Source of the DNA: Cryptococcus deneoformans JEC21 | Lineage: Eukaryota > Basidiomycota > Tremellomycetes > Tremellales > Cryptococcaceae | Direction of reading: 5' to 3' | Assembly: GCF_000091045.1 (NCBI RefSeq) | Contig: NC_006684.1 | Coordinates: 1,391,581-1,424,080 of the forward strand | Length of the DNA: 32,500 nt | Shown here: positions 21,965 to 31,951 of the stretch, piece by piece | Layout: every line of letters starts with the position of its first letter | How positions within the stretch are numbered: the first letter of the stretch is position 1 | Made by a program: the position numbers and the translations under genes | The notes under the pieces: generated by a model | Database searches by the model: none | Seen by the model: the letters and a program-made list of their open reading frames with translations, nothing else | What the model was told of the DNA's origin: nothing

Positions 21965-24785
21965 ATGGGAACACCATCTCCTCAGCATGTCTCTTCAACA
22001 ACAACCAAACGCTCAAGGCGGCAACACCTCCCTTTGACAAGGTGGAATGTAATGGGCCAGCAGCAGAATCGGACGGCCATGGCGGAGAACTGTTACGTCA
22101 AGGACACCTCACCAAGGTCTCGCAGGGTGATAAAAAAGAAGTATCTGCGAAGTTTTGCGAAGTACTGCCCCTTGGTATCCGCCACTCTTGCTCCGTTTTC
22201 GACTCTGATGGATATTCCGGCGTTAAGTGTATGTGTCTTCTTTATCACCAAATTAGCATTAGGTGACCTATTTAATTAGCAAAGATGGTACAGTGATAAT
22301 GGAATCATCCAGCCTGATCCAAAAGCATCTTTAGTTCTGTCGGCGGTGGGCCTTGCTCTAAACGTGGTTGCAAACATCCTGTTGGTAATACGCTTCTCTT
22401 CAAAAGCCCCTTTTTGGGTAGATCACTCCACCAAGTAAGTATGCAGATCTATCCTTAGAGATGGGATTAACGTGACCTGAAGATGGTCTCTATATTGCTG
22501 GTTAGGAAAAACAGTCATCGCCGCCATCAACCTCATCCTCTTCGGTATCCTCACTCGTAACGAAGCAGGCTACCAGTACCTTGAAGGCTTCTGGTGTGCA
22601 ATCGTATCTTTTATCGGCTCATCGCTCATCTCCTTCACATTGTTATTCCACTATTTCCTGGCCTTTGGACACTCAAAATCTGATAACTCCGATATGAGAA
22701 GTGAAGGACGGCGCTTCATGCTTTCGGTCACCGCTTTCGTTGCGATCTTGGCTGTGCAAAGCTTCGTTTTCTCAAAAATCGAGCATTGGGATTACGTTAG
22801 CGGGATATACATGTCAGTCCAAACTGCACTTACTATTGGTTATGGGGATTATGTCCCGACTACAACAGCGGGGAAGGTCCTCATTTTCCCTTTTGCTGTA
22901 CTCACGATAAGCCAACTGGGTAATGAAATTGCTTTGATCATCGGCTTTATCAAACAGAGAGCAGAAGAGAGGAGGAACAAGTGGAGACAAAGCTTTGAAG
23001 GTGCAATGCATCGTGAAGCAAACTCTTTGAGGCCAAAAGCGGGTTTGACGGAAGAGATGGCGTTGGTGTATAGGATTAACTCCCGAGAGGAAATGTAAGT
23101 CCTCAATCTCACTTACAAAACTAGAGTTGTATGACTGAGATATGATTGGTAGGATGAGTCAAATGTATGACTTGATATGGAGTGCGATGGCCCTGGTTGT
23201 ATTCTGGGTGTTAGGAGCGACAGCATTCTCACAGATAGAAGGATGGACTTATGGGCAGGTACCATTTTCAAGATCTGCAAGAGAGGGGCTGATTCAAACA
23301 ACTTCTAGCAACGCGATATACATGTGTATGATTCTATCTCTTACTATAGGATTCGGCGACTACACACCTGTACAACCTGCAGGAAGAGTTGTCTTTATCG
23401 TATACGCACTCATGGCTGTGCCTATCGTTACTTCATTCGCCGTACAAACCATCACCGGTCTGGTACGTGATTTTCTCATGATTTTGTTTACGTTTACTTC
23501 TATACTGACTTTTCTCGCGGCTGCATCTCTAGCTGAGCACAGTTTCACAACGCAAAGTCAATCGTGAGAGTTTCATCACCGAACAAAAACGTTCTCCAGA
23601 GGCTTTTGCTCCACACATGGATCACATTGACAGGTACCACAAATCGTATGCCGATTTGAGGGATAAGGTTCTCCAAGGAAACATTGGGTCAGATGGGCGT
23701 GATGATGGAAGAGAGAATGGAAGTGACAATAGTAAAGGCGAGCACAGCGAAGTAGGAGCAAGAGCAGAAGCAGAAGCAGAAGCAGAAAGAGGAGGAAATG
23801 CGTCGAATGAATCTAAGAGGGATCTACAAGAGGAAGGGAGTACGAAAGTCAATATCCAGGGTGCCGAGGAGAATGGATTAGATGAAACGATAGACCAATT
23901 CCGGGAAATGGAGAAGGAAGACCTTGAGGAAGACACCCAACGAGAGAAAGGTGATTCATCAAGCCACGGCCTCAACTCCGATACTAATAACCGAACAGAA
24001 CAATCAACCCATCCGGCCGTAGCTGAGTCGGAGTCTGGTAGTCATTTTATCATCTCCAAGGAAGAACGTCAGCTTGAAGTCGATTTGCTGAAGAAGCTGT
24101 TGGCGAAGACCGTCAGTTTTGAGGTTGAGGCGAGGCAGATGTTGTTGGATAGCATGGAAAAGAGTGTCGAGCGAACAATCTTACTCGCAGACCGAAATGG
24201 TGAGTGTTATCTCTCCTATTCCGTCCTTCGGTTTCTTTCAGATGGTTTACACATAAAATTATAATAGTGCAGATCCGAGATGTAAGAGCTGTAAGAGGGG
24301 ATGATGCCAACATCGTGTCCGTCTGGGCAGGGGAAGAGCAAGCACAGCGTAACGCAACGGAAAAGCACAAGAATAACAAATCCTCTTCAATTTTGGGAGC
24401 AGAACCTGATAAACAACATCATTTCAAAGGAAGCCCTTCAGACATGCTTGCTAGGGTAAGCAATTATCGCTCTCTGTTCGCCGAGATCCTGGTGTTGGGG
24501 GGGATATTGCAGAAGCTTGAAGGAGCCGAGTTAAAGCAATTTGAGAGGTGGCGTGGAAGGCCGCTGAAAAAGATGGATGGCAGAGATGGGGTTGAAGGGC
24601 GCGAAGAGGATGAAGTGATGAATGATGAGATACGGAAAGTAGCTCATGGACGGGTGGAAGGTAATGCTGAGGATATGAAGGCAGTGGGCAAAGATAGATG
24701 GTCAGGGTTGATGAAGGATTTGATAAAACGACAAATGAGAAAGATGACGCATAAAGACGGGTGGGATAAGAAGGATATGGTCTAG
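21965..24785 (+). CDS. TOK1: TOK1-type two-pore outward-rectifier potassium channel
   Basis: Exons 21965-22228, 22280-22434, 22483-23094, 23153-23462, 23533-24199 and 24268-24785 give 841 aa. Eight hydrophobic segments are visible: four before the first pore, two flanking each selectivity filter. The filters read TIGYGDY (first pore) and TIGFGDY (second pore). This S1-S8 layout with two P loops in one subunit is specific to fungal TOK channels of the plasma membrane, which release K+ outward. The cytosolic tail of about 380 residues is charged, with a run of Ala-Glu repeats and no known domain. A 54-nt in-frame stretch at 23255-23308 lies between GWTYG and NAIYM of the second pore. It may be a GC-AG intron, which would make the protein 823 aa. 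Family assignment is firm. Confidence 0.93.
23764..23787 (+). repeat. Hexanucleotide microsatellite in the TOK1 tail
   Basis: Four perfect copies of gcagaa encode alternating Ala-Glu in the cytosolic tail of the channel. The surrounding sequence is Glu/Arg/Gly-rich, so the repeat lies in a disordered, length-tolerant region. Confidence 0.8.
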
Positions 24786-25063
24786 GAATATTCGATAATG
24801 TTCGGCTCCATCGAGAGGGTATCTTCATCAGGCATATGTCGGCGGGTCAGTAATTTTGAGCCAATTGATTACCTGTATGATTAGTTATGCATGTTGTAAG
24901 CCATTGAATCGGATATTTGCCATCAGCTTCGGGGGTGGTAACATTTTGAACACAAAGTCTTGAACTGGCCTAGGATCGAAAGGTTTTTCCTGTGAATCAT
25001 GCTTATTCATACTTTACACTCCTCTGCTACTATGAAAGGGCATCTAATCGTTGATATTTTTGT
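24786..25063. other. Convergent intergenic gap between TOK1 and RPN9
   Basis: This 278-bp gap receives the 3' ends of both neighbouring genes. No separate feature was recognised. Confidence 0.5.
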
Positions 25064-26579
25064 CTACTGTACCAATACCTGTGTCTTGGCGGCTTTCGCT
25101 TGCTCCTCAACTCTCTTCTCCGTCTTGCCCACGCTTTCAGTCCACGCTTTGAATTGCTCGGCCAAGGTATCAAGCTGTCTACCCTCAAGGACTCTAGGCT
25201 GAACCCATGTGATGTCTGCTGTACCGTCTACTTGATCAAGGGAACCTCGGATGAGCCCCAAACTGATCCGGTCATATCAATCAATTGAACGATAAAGAAA
25301 AAGAAAAAGAAACTTACCTCAAAGCCTTCATGATCAGGTGTTCGACCTCGTGCACAGGCAACCTTGTCGCCTCTCCGATACTTTGGAATGTCATCAATCT
25401 ACTTGACCCATCCCTTGGTCTCGCGAAAACGGTCTGAATAAGCGCCATCAGACAGATCTTTTGGCGCAAGAAGGAGAGGGAAGCTTCCAAGATGGGTTCG
25501 TTTGGCAGGTTGTTGCAAAGAGATTCGAATTTTCCAATTTCACCGGCATTGAAAGCGGAGATCATGGACTTGATCCATTCGTATTCTGTGCCGACGAGTG
25601 TTTGGAGGATAGGGTGTTGCAGCTTTACAGTGGTCAGGCGATGTTTTGATTCAGGCGAACCAGATAACTCACAAGCTCTCCAAAGTTATAGATGGTCTCT
25701 CCCAACAATGCCGCGATGCACAAGTCATGTGCCCGACTCTTCCTGTCCTCCGCTTCCAACTCCGCATTTACGTCCACACAAGCAAGATACAACAACGCAT
25801 TCTTGTAATACGGCGCATAGTCTGCCTTGACCTTGAAATAGTCGCCCGCTACACCATAGTATCCAGCATTCACCACAGGCTCCACTGTATCTTGTTCAGA
25901 CAAGATCTTCTCACATTCGTCCAAGGATGATTTGCAAGCAGGAAGATCGCCAAGGAGAAGTTGAGCATAAGCAATAGAAGAGAGGGAAAGGGCGAAGGCT
26001 GAAGCTGCAGGTGGTGGGGGAGCGGGAACTTCGGGAGTAGAATCTGTAGCGGGTTTGGGGTAGGGAGAGGCGAGGCGTGAATGGACAGACTGGAGGAATT
26101 TGAGAGTAAGATCGGGTTCTGCGGAACAAAACATCTCAGTGTTAAGTGATGCCTCGCTGTTTTGCTGTGCGGTGACTTACCAGAGAATTCGCGGCCAACT
26201 CGTCGGGCAATCTCTACCAGCTTTAAAGCATTGATCTTACTCTCAACTGTTGTGATGAACCTAATCATCCTTCATCAGCACTTGTCTCCTGGGCATATGC
26301 AAGGTGATGCGCACTTCTCAAACAGCTCGATCTGGTACTGTCCAGTCCCGGGAAGGAACACAAACTGGGTCAATGTGACAGTCAAGTTATGCCACAGCCT
26401 AATCAACTATTAGCCCCTTTGTCGTTATCTTAGTGTCCAAGAGGAGCGACGCACTTTCGTTCATATTGGTCCTTGATCTTGGTCCACCAAGGCTTGAGCT
26501 CCTCTGGGGCCGAAGCGAGTTGAGAATCAAGGTACGCGGCGGGAGACGTCGAGACGGATGCTGGAGGGTCAATTTCCAT
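25064..26579 (-). CDS. RPN9: 26S proteasome regulatory lid subunit Rpn9 (PSMD13)
   Basis: Exons in transcript order: 26579-26455, 26398-26315, 26260-26181, 26118-25673, 25622-25318, 25262-25064 (412 aa, slightly longer than usual for the family). N-terminal helical repeats include KLWHNLTVTLTQF and INALKLVEIARRVGREF. The PCI domain follows, with LMALIQTVFARP, then RLPVHEVEHLIMKAL and LGLIRGSLDQVDGTADITWVQPRV, a near-signature stretch for Rpn9. The protein is a structural part of the 19S lid. A Pro/Ala-rich insertion at about residues 115-135 is an addition to the usual fold. The intron at 25263-25317 starts with a polypurine-poor donor flank of repeated ttcttt on the coding strand, which may help splicing. 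High confidence. Confidence 0.95.
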
Positions 26580-26990
26580 GGTGTACAGTTATTAAGAGAA
26601 GGAGAATAGGATGAAAGAGAGTAGTGAAATAGAATGTCACGACAGCTCAAGATGTCATCGACCATCAGCGACGCGCGAGCGATTATTAACAGAATAAGGG
26701 TGTAACTAAAAAGCCCTGTAGGCTTAATTAACCCACTGTTTCACATGTCTCGCCTTATTGACCGCTACAATTCCTCTTCTACTCTTCTTCTTTTTGTCCT
26801 GTTTGTTGTTACACATACAGAATATACGAGCAGAAAGAACTAAAATTTGCCATCCATGGATACACAAACCCAGAGCAAAGAATACATATCATGGCACTCA
26901 AAACGCTATCAAACGACTACATCATCGATCTACCCATTATTCGCCCTTACCCCATAACGACAATTTTTATCAATAAGCATATATACAAAA
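26580..26990. other. RPN9 upstream region and 3' flank of permease relic
   Basis: This 411-bp stretch is the promoter of RPN9 on the minus strand. Further right it is the 3' flank of the decayed permease. Open frames here are short and lack support. A pyrimidine-rich stretch at about 26769-26810 is the only compositional feature seen. Confidence 0.45.
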
Positions 26991-29205
26991 CTAGAAGATT
27001 TTAACCAATATCTTCTCTTGGAAAGCAGTCGAAGGGTGGTCATCCTTGAAATCCTGATAATAGCTGTCAATCGCATCAAGGAAGTCGAGGTCTGACTTGA
27101 GGTCGACATCTTTTGAGCGGTGGAACGGAGTGCGCGCAAAGACCTTGAAACCAAGACCTAGTCCACCCGCAAGAGCGATCTTCAACACCATCAGTCTTCT
27201 GGTGAAATCATTAAAGGAGAAGTAGGGATTCACAATACCGTAATTGAAGATGAAGGTTGCTACATCCCAACTACCCTTTAAGAAAACGGCATAGCCCTGA
27301 ATCTAGATGAACAACCCCGCCCAAAAAAGCGCCCACCAGCCGGCATAAGGCTGGAGCCTGGAAGGCGCCGGGAGGAATTACTTGCGGTCGATTCCTTAGG
27401 CTTTAATGACGACGTTGAAGCGGATCCAAGTGATGGCCATCACGCACCAATTGCTATGGGAAAGATTAGGTGCGTAAAGTAGGCTAACAGGCTAAGAAAT
27501 GTGGGCAAGGTGGGATACTTACAACATGGTGGCTGCAGTACAGAAACTTGTCAACGCATCAGCACTAAATTATTCGCATCATTCGCTTGGGGGCAGCTGC
27601 TCACTTGAGGATCCAGTTCAAGACGACCTTGGAAGATGACCGCAATTGCAAGGTAGGACAGACATGTAAGAAACATGACCACAATGCAACACGTATATGG
27701 AACACCATGTCTGCTGAGGCTGGTCAAGACTCGAGGTGCTTTGCCATCGAGGGCAAGGGCGTGCAACGAACGAGTAGCATTAAAAGTGAAGGCATTACCA
27801 GCCGAGAGAATGACAATGATAAGACAAGCGTTGATGATGGAAGGTAGTACTTTGATCTTAACATTTTCCATTGAGATGACACTGTTCGCCATCAGTATCT
27901 GACTGGAAGGAACAGGAGGAGAATTGAACTTACTAGGGACATCCACCGGCATATGTGTCACTACCACCGAGCAAACTGCATGACAGCCAGTTAATAGAGC
28001 TCGGTTTGTCACATAGAATTACTGACGTGGAATCATTGGAAGGAAGCAGAATCCCAACGCATACGGCACCTCCGACAAAGAAGAGCATTAGCCTCTTCAT
28101 GAGGGTTTTAAAGGCCTTCGGGACAGTTCGTCGTGGCTCCTTTGCCTCGCCGGCAATCATGGAGAGATATTCGGGCCCGCCCATACTGAATCCAGCCACG
28201 TTGACGGCGTTGACAAAAGAAAGAAGACGATCAATGGCTGAATCGCCTGCCCATGGACCGGGGTTGGCCCAGTATCAGAAACCAAAAGCACTATTCTTGA
28301 ATGTTAGCCGAGGCTTCCCGATCGATTGGGTAAAGGACACACTCTTTGTCGGGTTACCACCTGACATGACAACTACCGTGTAGATCAACAGACCGGTAGC
28401 AAAGAGGATCTTTCCAAGGGACAACCAGACTGGATGGCGAAAAGGTTAGTGAGGTACAAGTGCTTATCAAAGATTGCATTTACATTCCGCTTCGCCAAAA
28501 ATCTCCCCTCTGTAGACATTCGGGGAAAAGTACAAGGCGATGAACACCGTGATTGAGATGGAAGGACTTCGCCATAACCCCAGTAGGCGCAAAGGGTATT
28601 AATCACGGTACATTCGAAGATGACATAGGATGTTTGAGCAAACTTAATCAGTTGTCAGTCTCCCTATGTTAATCAAACAGGGGGAGAAGGCGCTTACGAA
28701 AGATTCCATCCAACAGCCACACCCAATGCGGGATCTACCGTACGACCGGCAAGATGGATAAAAGCTCCGTCGTATGGGAACAAACTGACGATTTCTTGCT
28801 GGCATTGTCCGATGGAATAGACGATTGTGGCCCAGAACAAGAAGGCTTGATGAAATTAGATTTCGAATGCAGAAGTTTATGTAGGAGATCACTCACCAAT
28901 CAATAAGGCAAGGAGCCCAGAAGGAACACCATTACCGATAGCGCCTCCAATGGCTGTGAGCTGGATCTGTCTAGGGTTAAGTCGTCGATGATTGATGGAC
29001 TCGACCACTCGAGCGGCCATAATGTCGTCGGCCTCGTCGGAGGTTGTGTCATGGATAAGGATGACGGGCGTATCGACATCCTTGCTGATACCATCTTCGA
29101 CCTCATGTGCCTTGTTATGATCTTCTATCGTGCTTATTTGTTAGCCGTGCCGATCCATTAGCTTTCAAGATCTCCGCGCGGAGAATGAACTGTTCGAAAT
29201 GACAT
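26991..29205 (-). pseudogene. Decayed amino-acid permease (APC superfamily, fungal YAT type)
   Basis: Conserved permease blocks occur in order on the minus strand: RQIQLTAIGGAIG, then FLFWATIVYSIGQ, VDPALGVAVGW, GGPEYLSMIAGEAKEPRR, KVLPSIINA, ATRSLHALALDGKAPR, WCVMAITWIRF and YGIVNPYF. The tail has TPFHRSKDVDL. Several introns keep good splice signals. The frame is broken, however. In-frame stops lie at 28275-28277 (TGA), 27396-27398 (TAA), 27378-27380 (TAA) and 27303-27305 (TAG). Frameshifts are needed near 28558-28566 and 27631-27650, and probably at the intron near 28634-28690. The first donor (29161) reads CT instead of GT. Each stop lies inside conserved sequence, so introns cannot explain them. 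About ten residues after GGAIG also seem missing. Live relatives import amino acids at the plasma membrane; this copy should be inactive. Confidence 0.85.
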
Positions 29206-29301
29206 CGCAACGCTGAGATAGTTAGCTTTTCGTGATGCAGACCTGGGAGTGGGTAATGAATTGCCTCTTATATACTGCACCGACAGACTATCCTGTCCCA
29301 G

Positions 29302-29659
29302 TACCGCGACGACGTGTCCAAGTTTCGTCAAAAAAATAGAAATGGTGCGAAATGTGATTTTGAGAAGTGCGAAATAGCTCTTCATCGCTCGACCATGACC
29401 GCGGAAGAGTCCTTATTATTACGCATTATTACCAAACAACCGCTTCGTATCCTCCACTAACCATCACTGATGAGTGATGGATTGAATTGATTAATGGGTT
29501 CGGTGGCGCATCAGGATCAGCTGTCGCACGGACCATTTCTTGCACTTCCCATTTTACAGAAGTGCATTTTGCACTTGCGCCACATCGCATTTCACAGTTT
29601 TCAAAATCACATTTCGCATTTTCTATTTTTTGACGAAATTTGGACACGTCGTCCGGTAA
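29302..29659. repeat. 358-bp foldback: long inverted repeat with central hairpin
   Basis: The left arm (about 29302-29375) and the reverse complement of the right arm (about 29588-29659) match over roughly 70 bp with few differences and small gaps. Shared blocks include gacgacgtgtccaa, ttcgtcaaaaaa, atagaaa and tgcgaaatgtgattttga. Near the centre, 29461-29480 is a perfect hairpin (ccatcact, loop gatg, agtgatgg). A second hairpin is at 29560-29576 (aagtgca, ttt, tgcactt). The layout suggests a non-autonomous foldback or MITE-like element. No transposase or target-site duplication was recognised. Confidence 0.8.
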
Positions 29660-30059
29660 ACCTGGACCTTGTCAACGGTCCCGTCTACGATCGCTTTCAA
29701 TGCGACATCAAGCTGATCGAAAATCGGGATTCTGGCTCCCGTCAGATGGTGGGCGAAGTCCAAATGCGCCAATGAGCTGGTAAATAAAAAAGTGGATGTG
29801 CGTTTTCGTCGCTGGGTTCCTGGGCGGGAATGTTTGACGGCTCGAAGAAGATTCCGTGCCGGGGACCTGGGACGGGTGACACAAGGATGACGAACAACAG
29901 TGAGTAACAACAATAACAACCAATTGTCACCTCCCTAAAAATTGCTGTGTTGCAAGGCTTCGTACCTGACTCGTGGCTGTGACAAATCAAAACAACAACG
30001 ACAAAACAATATAATATAAAAAATAGTGCGTGGCGCGAGCCGGCCACTCAGTAATTAGT

Positions 30060-30240
30060 AGTATAATAAATTAAGGAATTACTCATGCGCACTACATACC
30101 CGAAGTCATAGGTCCGGTATAGCTCTCGTTCTTCGGGATCGATCGAGACGAAAGGGACCGAGAGCTTTATTTAGCTACAGCTAACCAGCAGCAGTCGGGG
30201 GTAGCTCATCGAGACCGGCTAGCTGACATGAGCCGTTACA
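30060..30240 (-). mobile_element. Possible LTR fragment (weak)
   Basis: Read on the minus strand, the stretch begins TGTAACGG, a common LTR-type TG start. About 80 nt in it has an AATAAA signal, and it contains an 8-bp inverted pair (agctctcg at 30121-30128 with cgagagct at 30159-30166). The other end and a target-site duplication could not be placed, and no retrotransposon coding sequence is nearby. The call rests on composition and these signals only. Confidence 0.25.
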
Positions 30241-30377
30241 GGATCTGCAAAGAGGCCGCGCACAACACTTTTACTAGTATAATACCTTGTTCAGCGATGT
30301 GGAAGTATGGTAGGCCGAGTTGTCTCCGCTAGCGTACCCTTATCTTAATTAACATAAGTTTATTGCCCCTTCGAGCG

Positions 30378-30540
30378 AGCTCCCACGTTCAACGAAGGAT
30401 GTTCAATCCACCAACGCAGCACATGATGGTAGATTGTTCCATGACAGCTCCCGCTCAAAATCGTCGTTCGATCATCCAACGCAGTAATGACAGGAGTCGT
30501 AGCATGGCCACTTCCGTCTCAATATCGTCATCCTTTCGTC
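30378..30540 (+). repeat. Degenerate direct repeats of about 65 bp
   Basis: Two clear copies (30378-30419 and 30446-30484) share agctccc at the left and ccaacgcag at the right, with similar sequence between. A third, weaker copy (about 30509-30540) keeps the ttccgtctcaatatcgtc part. Spacing between copies is about 64-68 bp. No coding capacity is apparent. Confidence 0.5.
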
Positions 30541-30746
30541 GCTGTAGCTGTTGCGCCCTAGACTGAACGACCTTCGCCTTGGTCCGAACTCGAACTCCTC
30601 CTGTCTCATGTCAGGAGGGGGCTGCTCATCGTACGATTCAGCTGCAAGCGGTACAGTAGTATTCTCCTGTTGCAGGGATCCCTTTTTTTGCTCAGCAAGA
30701 TGACTGCATGGAACTCGAACGGTACGCCCAATGGGCCAACTTCAAT

Positions 30747-30830
30747 ACATAAATGAAGTGCCTTCTTCTTATCATGTCCTTTTGCTCTTTCCTTTTCTTT
30801 CTCATTCACAAACCAATCTCATACTTCACA
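30747..30830 (+). promoter_or_regulatory. Probable core promoter of the Rds1-like gene
   Basis: An atacataaat element at 30747-30756 is followed by a long CT-rich tract (about 30760-30810), a pattern common before strongly expressed fungal genes. The ATG lies at 30912. The exact start of transcription cannot be read. Confidence 0.35.
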
Positions 30831-30911
30831 CACTCACGTCCACATACGTACTCACACACATAACACACGCAGCATCCCTTACCGACTCAGTCTTTCGTTA
30901 CTATACGTACG

Positions 30912-31951
30912 ATGAAGTACTCTGCTACCGCAGTCGCCGTTATGGGTGCCCTCGCCATTCAAGCCACCCCAATCAAGAGAGATGCTTACACCCCAACCGA
31001 CATTGATATCCTACAGTATGCGTTGACTCTCGAGCACCTGGAGAAGTGAGCCATGTTTTTCTGATCTTGTTTCTGGAGAATCCTTCCTGACACTCCTCCC
31101 CCCTTCTCTACTACCCTAAGCAACTTCTACTCCTGCGCCCTCAACAACATGGACGCTCAAGCGTTCGCCGATGCCGGATTCCCAGCCTGGGTACGGAACA
31201 GGTTTGAGCAGATTGCCGCTCACGAGGCCTCCCACGTCGCCGTTCTCTCCGATGCCCTCGGCGCTGACGCCACCAAGCCATGCGAGTACTCCTTCCCATA
31301 CACCGACGCCAAATCGTTCACCGCTCTCGCTCAGGTCATTGAGAATGTTGGTGTTTCTGCTTACCTCGGTGCCGCCGGTTTCATCATGGACAAGACCTAC
31401 TTGACGTGAGTGTATATGGGCTTCCCAAATTGCATGAATCAATGTCTGACTCTTCCCCTGCTCCTTTCCGCAGCGTTGCTGGTTCCATTCTCACCACCGA
31501 GGCCCGCCACCAGGCCTGGATCGCTTCCGCCGTTAACAAGCAGAACCCATGGTCCGGCCCATACGACACTCCTCTCGGTCTCTCCGATGTCTACTCCATT
31601 GCCGCTGCCTTCATCACCAGCTGTCCATCCTCCAACCCAACTCTCCCAGTCAAGGCATTCCCAGCTCTCACTCTCTCTTGCGACTCCGCCGGTTCGACTG
31701 CCACCCTCAACTATACCGGCGCTGATTCATCCGACACCCTTATTCTCTACTCTGGCCTCACGACCCTCGCTCTCCCCATCACCGACATGATGGTCACCAT
31801 CCCATCCTCTCTTCAGGGCATTGCTTACGCAGTCGTGTCTTCAACGTCTAACACCACCATGGTTGACGACTCTAACACCATTGCCGGCCCAGCCATCATT
31901 GACCTTCCTTTCGCTTCTTCCGCCAGCAACCCCAACTTCACTGGTATGTAA
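30912..31951 (+). CDS. Secreted ferritin-like protein, Rds1 family
   Basis: Exons 30912-31045, 31121-31405 and 31474-31951 give 298 aa. Residues 1-17 form a signal peptide, and Lys22-Arg23 is a possible Kex2 site. A ferritin-like four-helix domain follows. Candidate metal ligands are Glu41/Glu44 (LQYALTLEHLE), Glu80/His83 (AHEASH), Glu119 (VIENVG) and Glu149/His152 (TEARH). The C-terminal ~100 residues are Ser/Thr-rich and probably beta-structured, with N-linked glycosylation sites (NYT, NTT, NFT). Fission-yeast Rds1 is stress- and starvation-induced; whether this protein binds iron is inference. Proline codons are strongly biased to CCA and the gene follows a pyrimidine-rich leader, so high expression is likely. 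It ends NFTGM-stop; the final ggtatgtaa resembles a donor but no further exon is found. Confidence 0.88.

Larger units (their letters stand above)
29206..30911. other. Gene-poor, repeat-bearing intergenic region
   Basis: About 1.7 kb carries no credible coding exon. It contains the foldback element, a possible LTR fragment and degenerate direct repeats, listed separately. A hairpin with stem cctcctg/caggagg lies at about 30597-30618. The right end (about 30770-30830) is a pyrimidine-rich promoter-like stretch leading to the Rds1-like gene. Open frames on both strands here are short and mostly fall inside repeats. Confidence 0.55.

Noticed and set aside
27306..27377. Reading the stops in the permease as intron boundaries
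   Set aside because: The DNA between the stops translates in one frame to a conserved permease segment (LQPYAGWWALFWAG), and no GT-AG pair keeps frame.
27587..27902. Plus-strand open frames in the permease relic
   Set aside because: They mirror conserved permease blocks read on the other strand.
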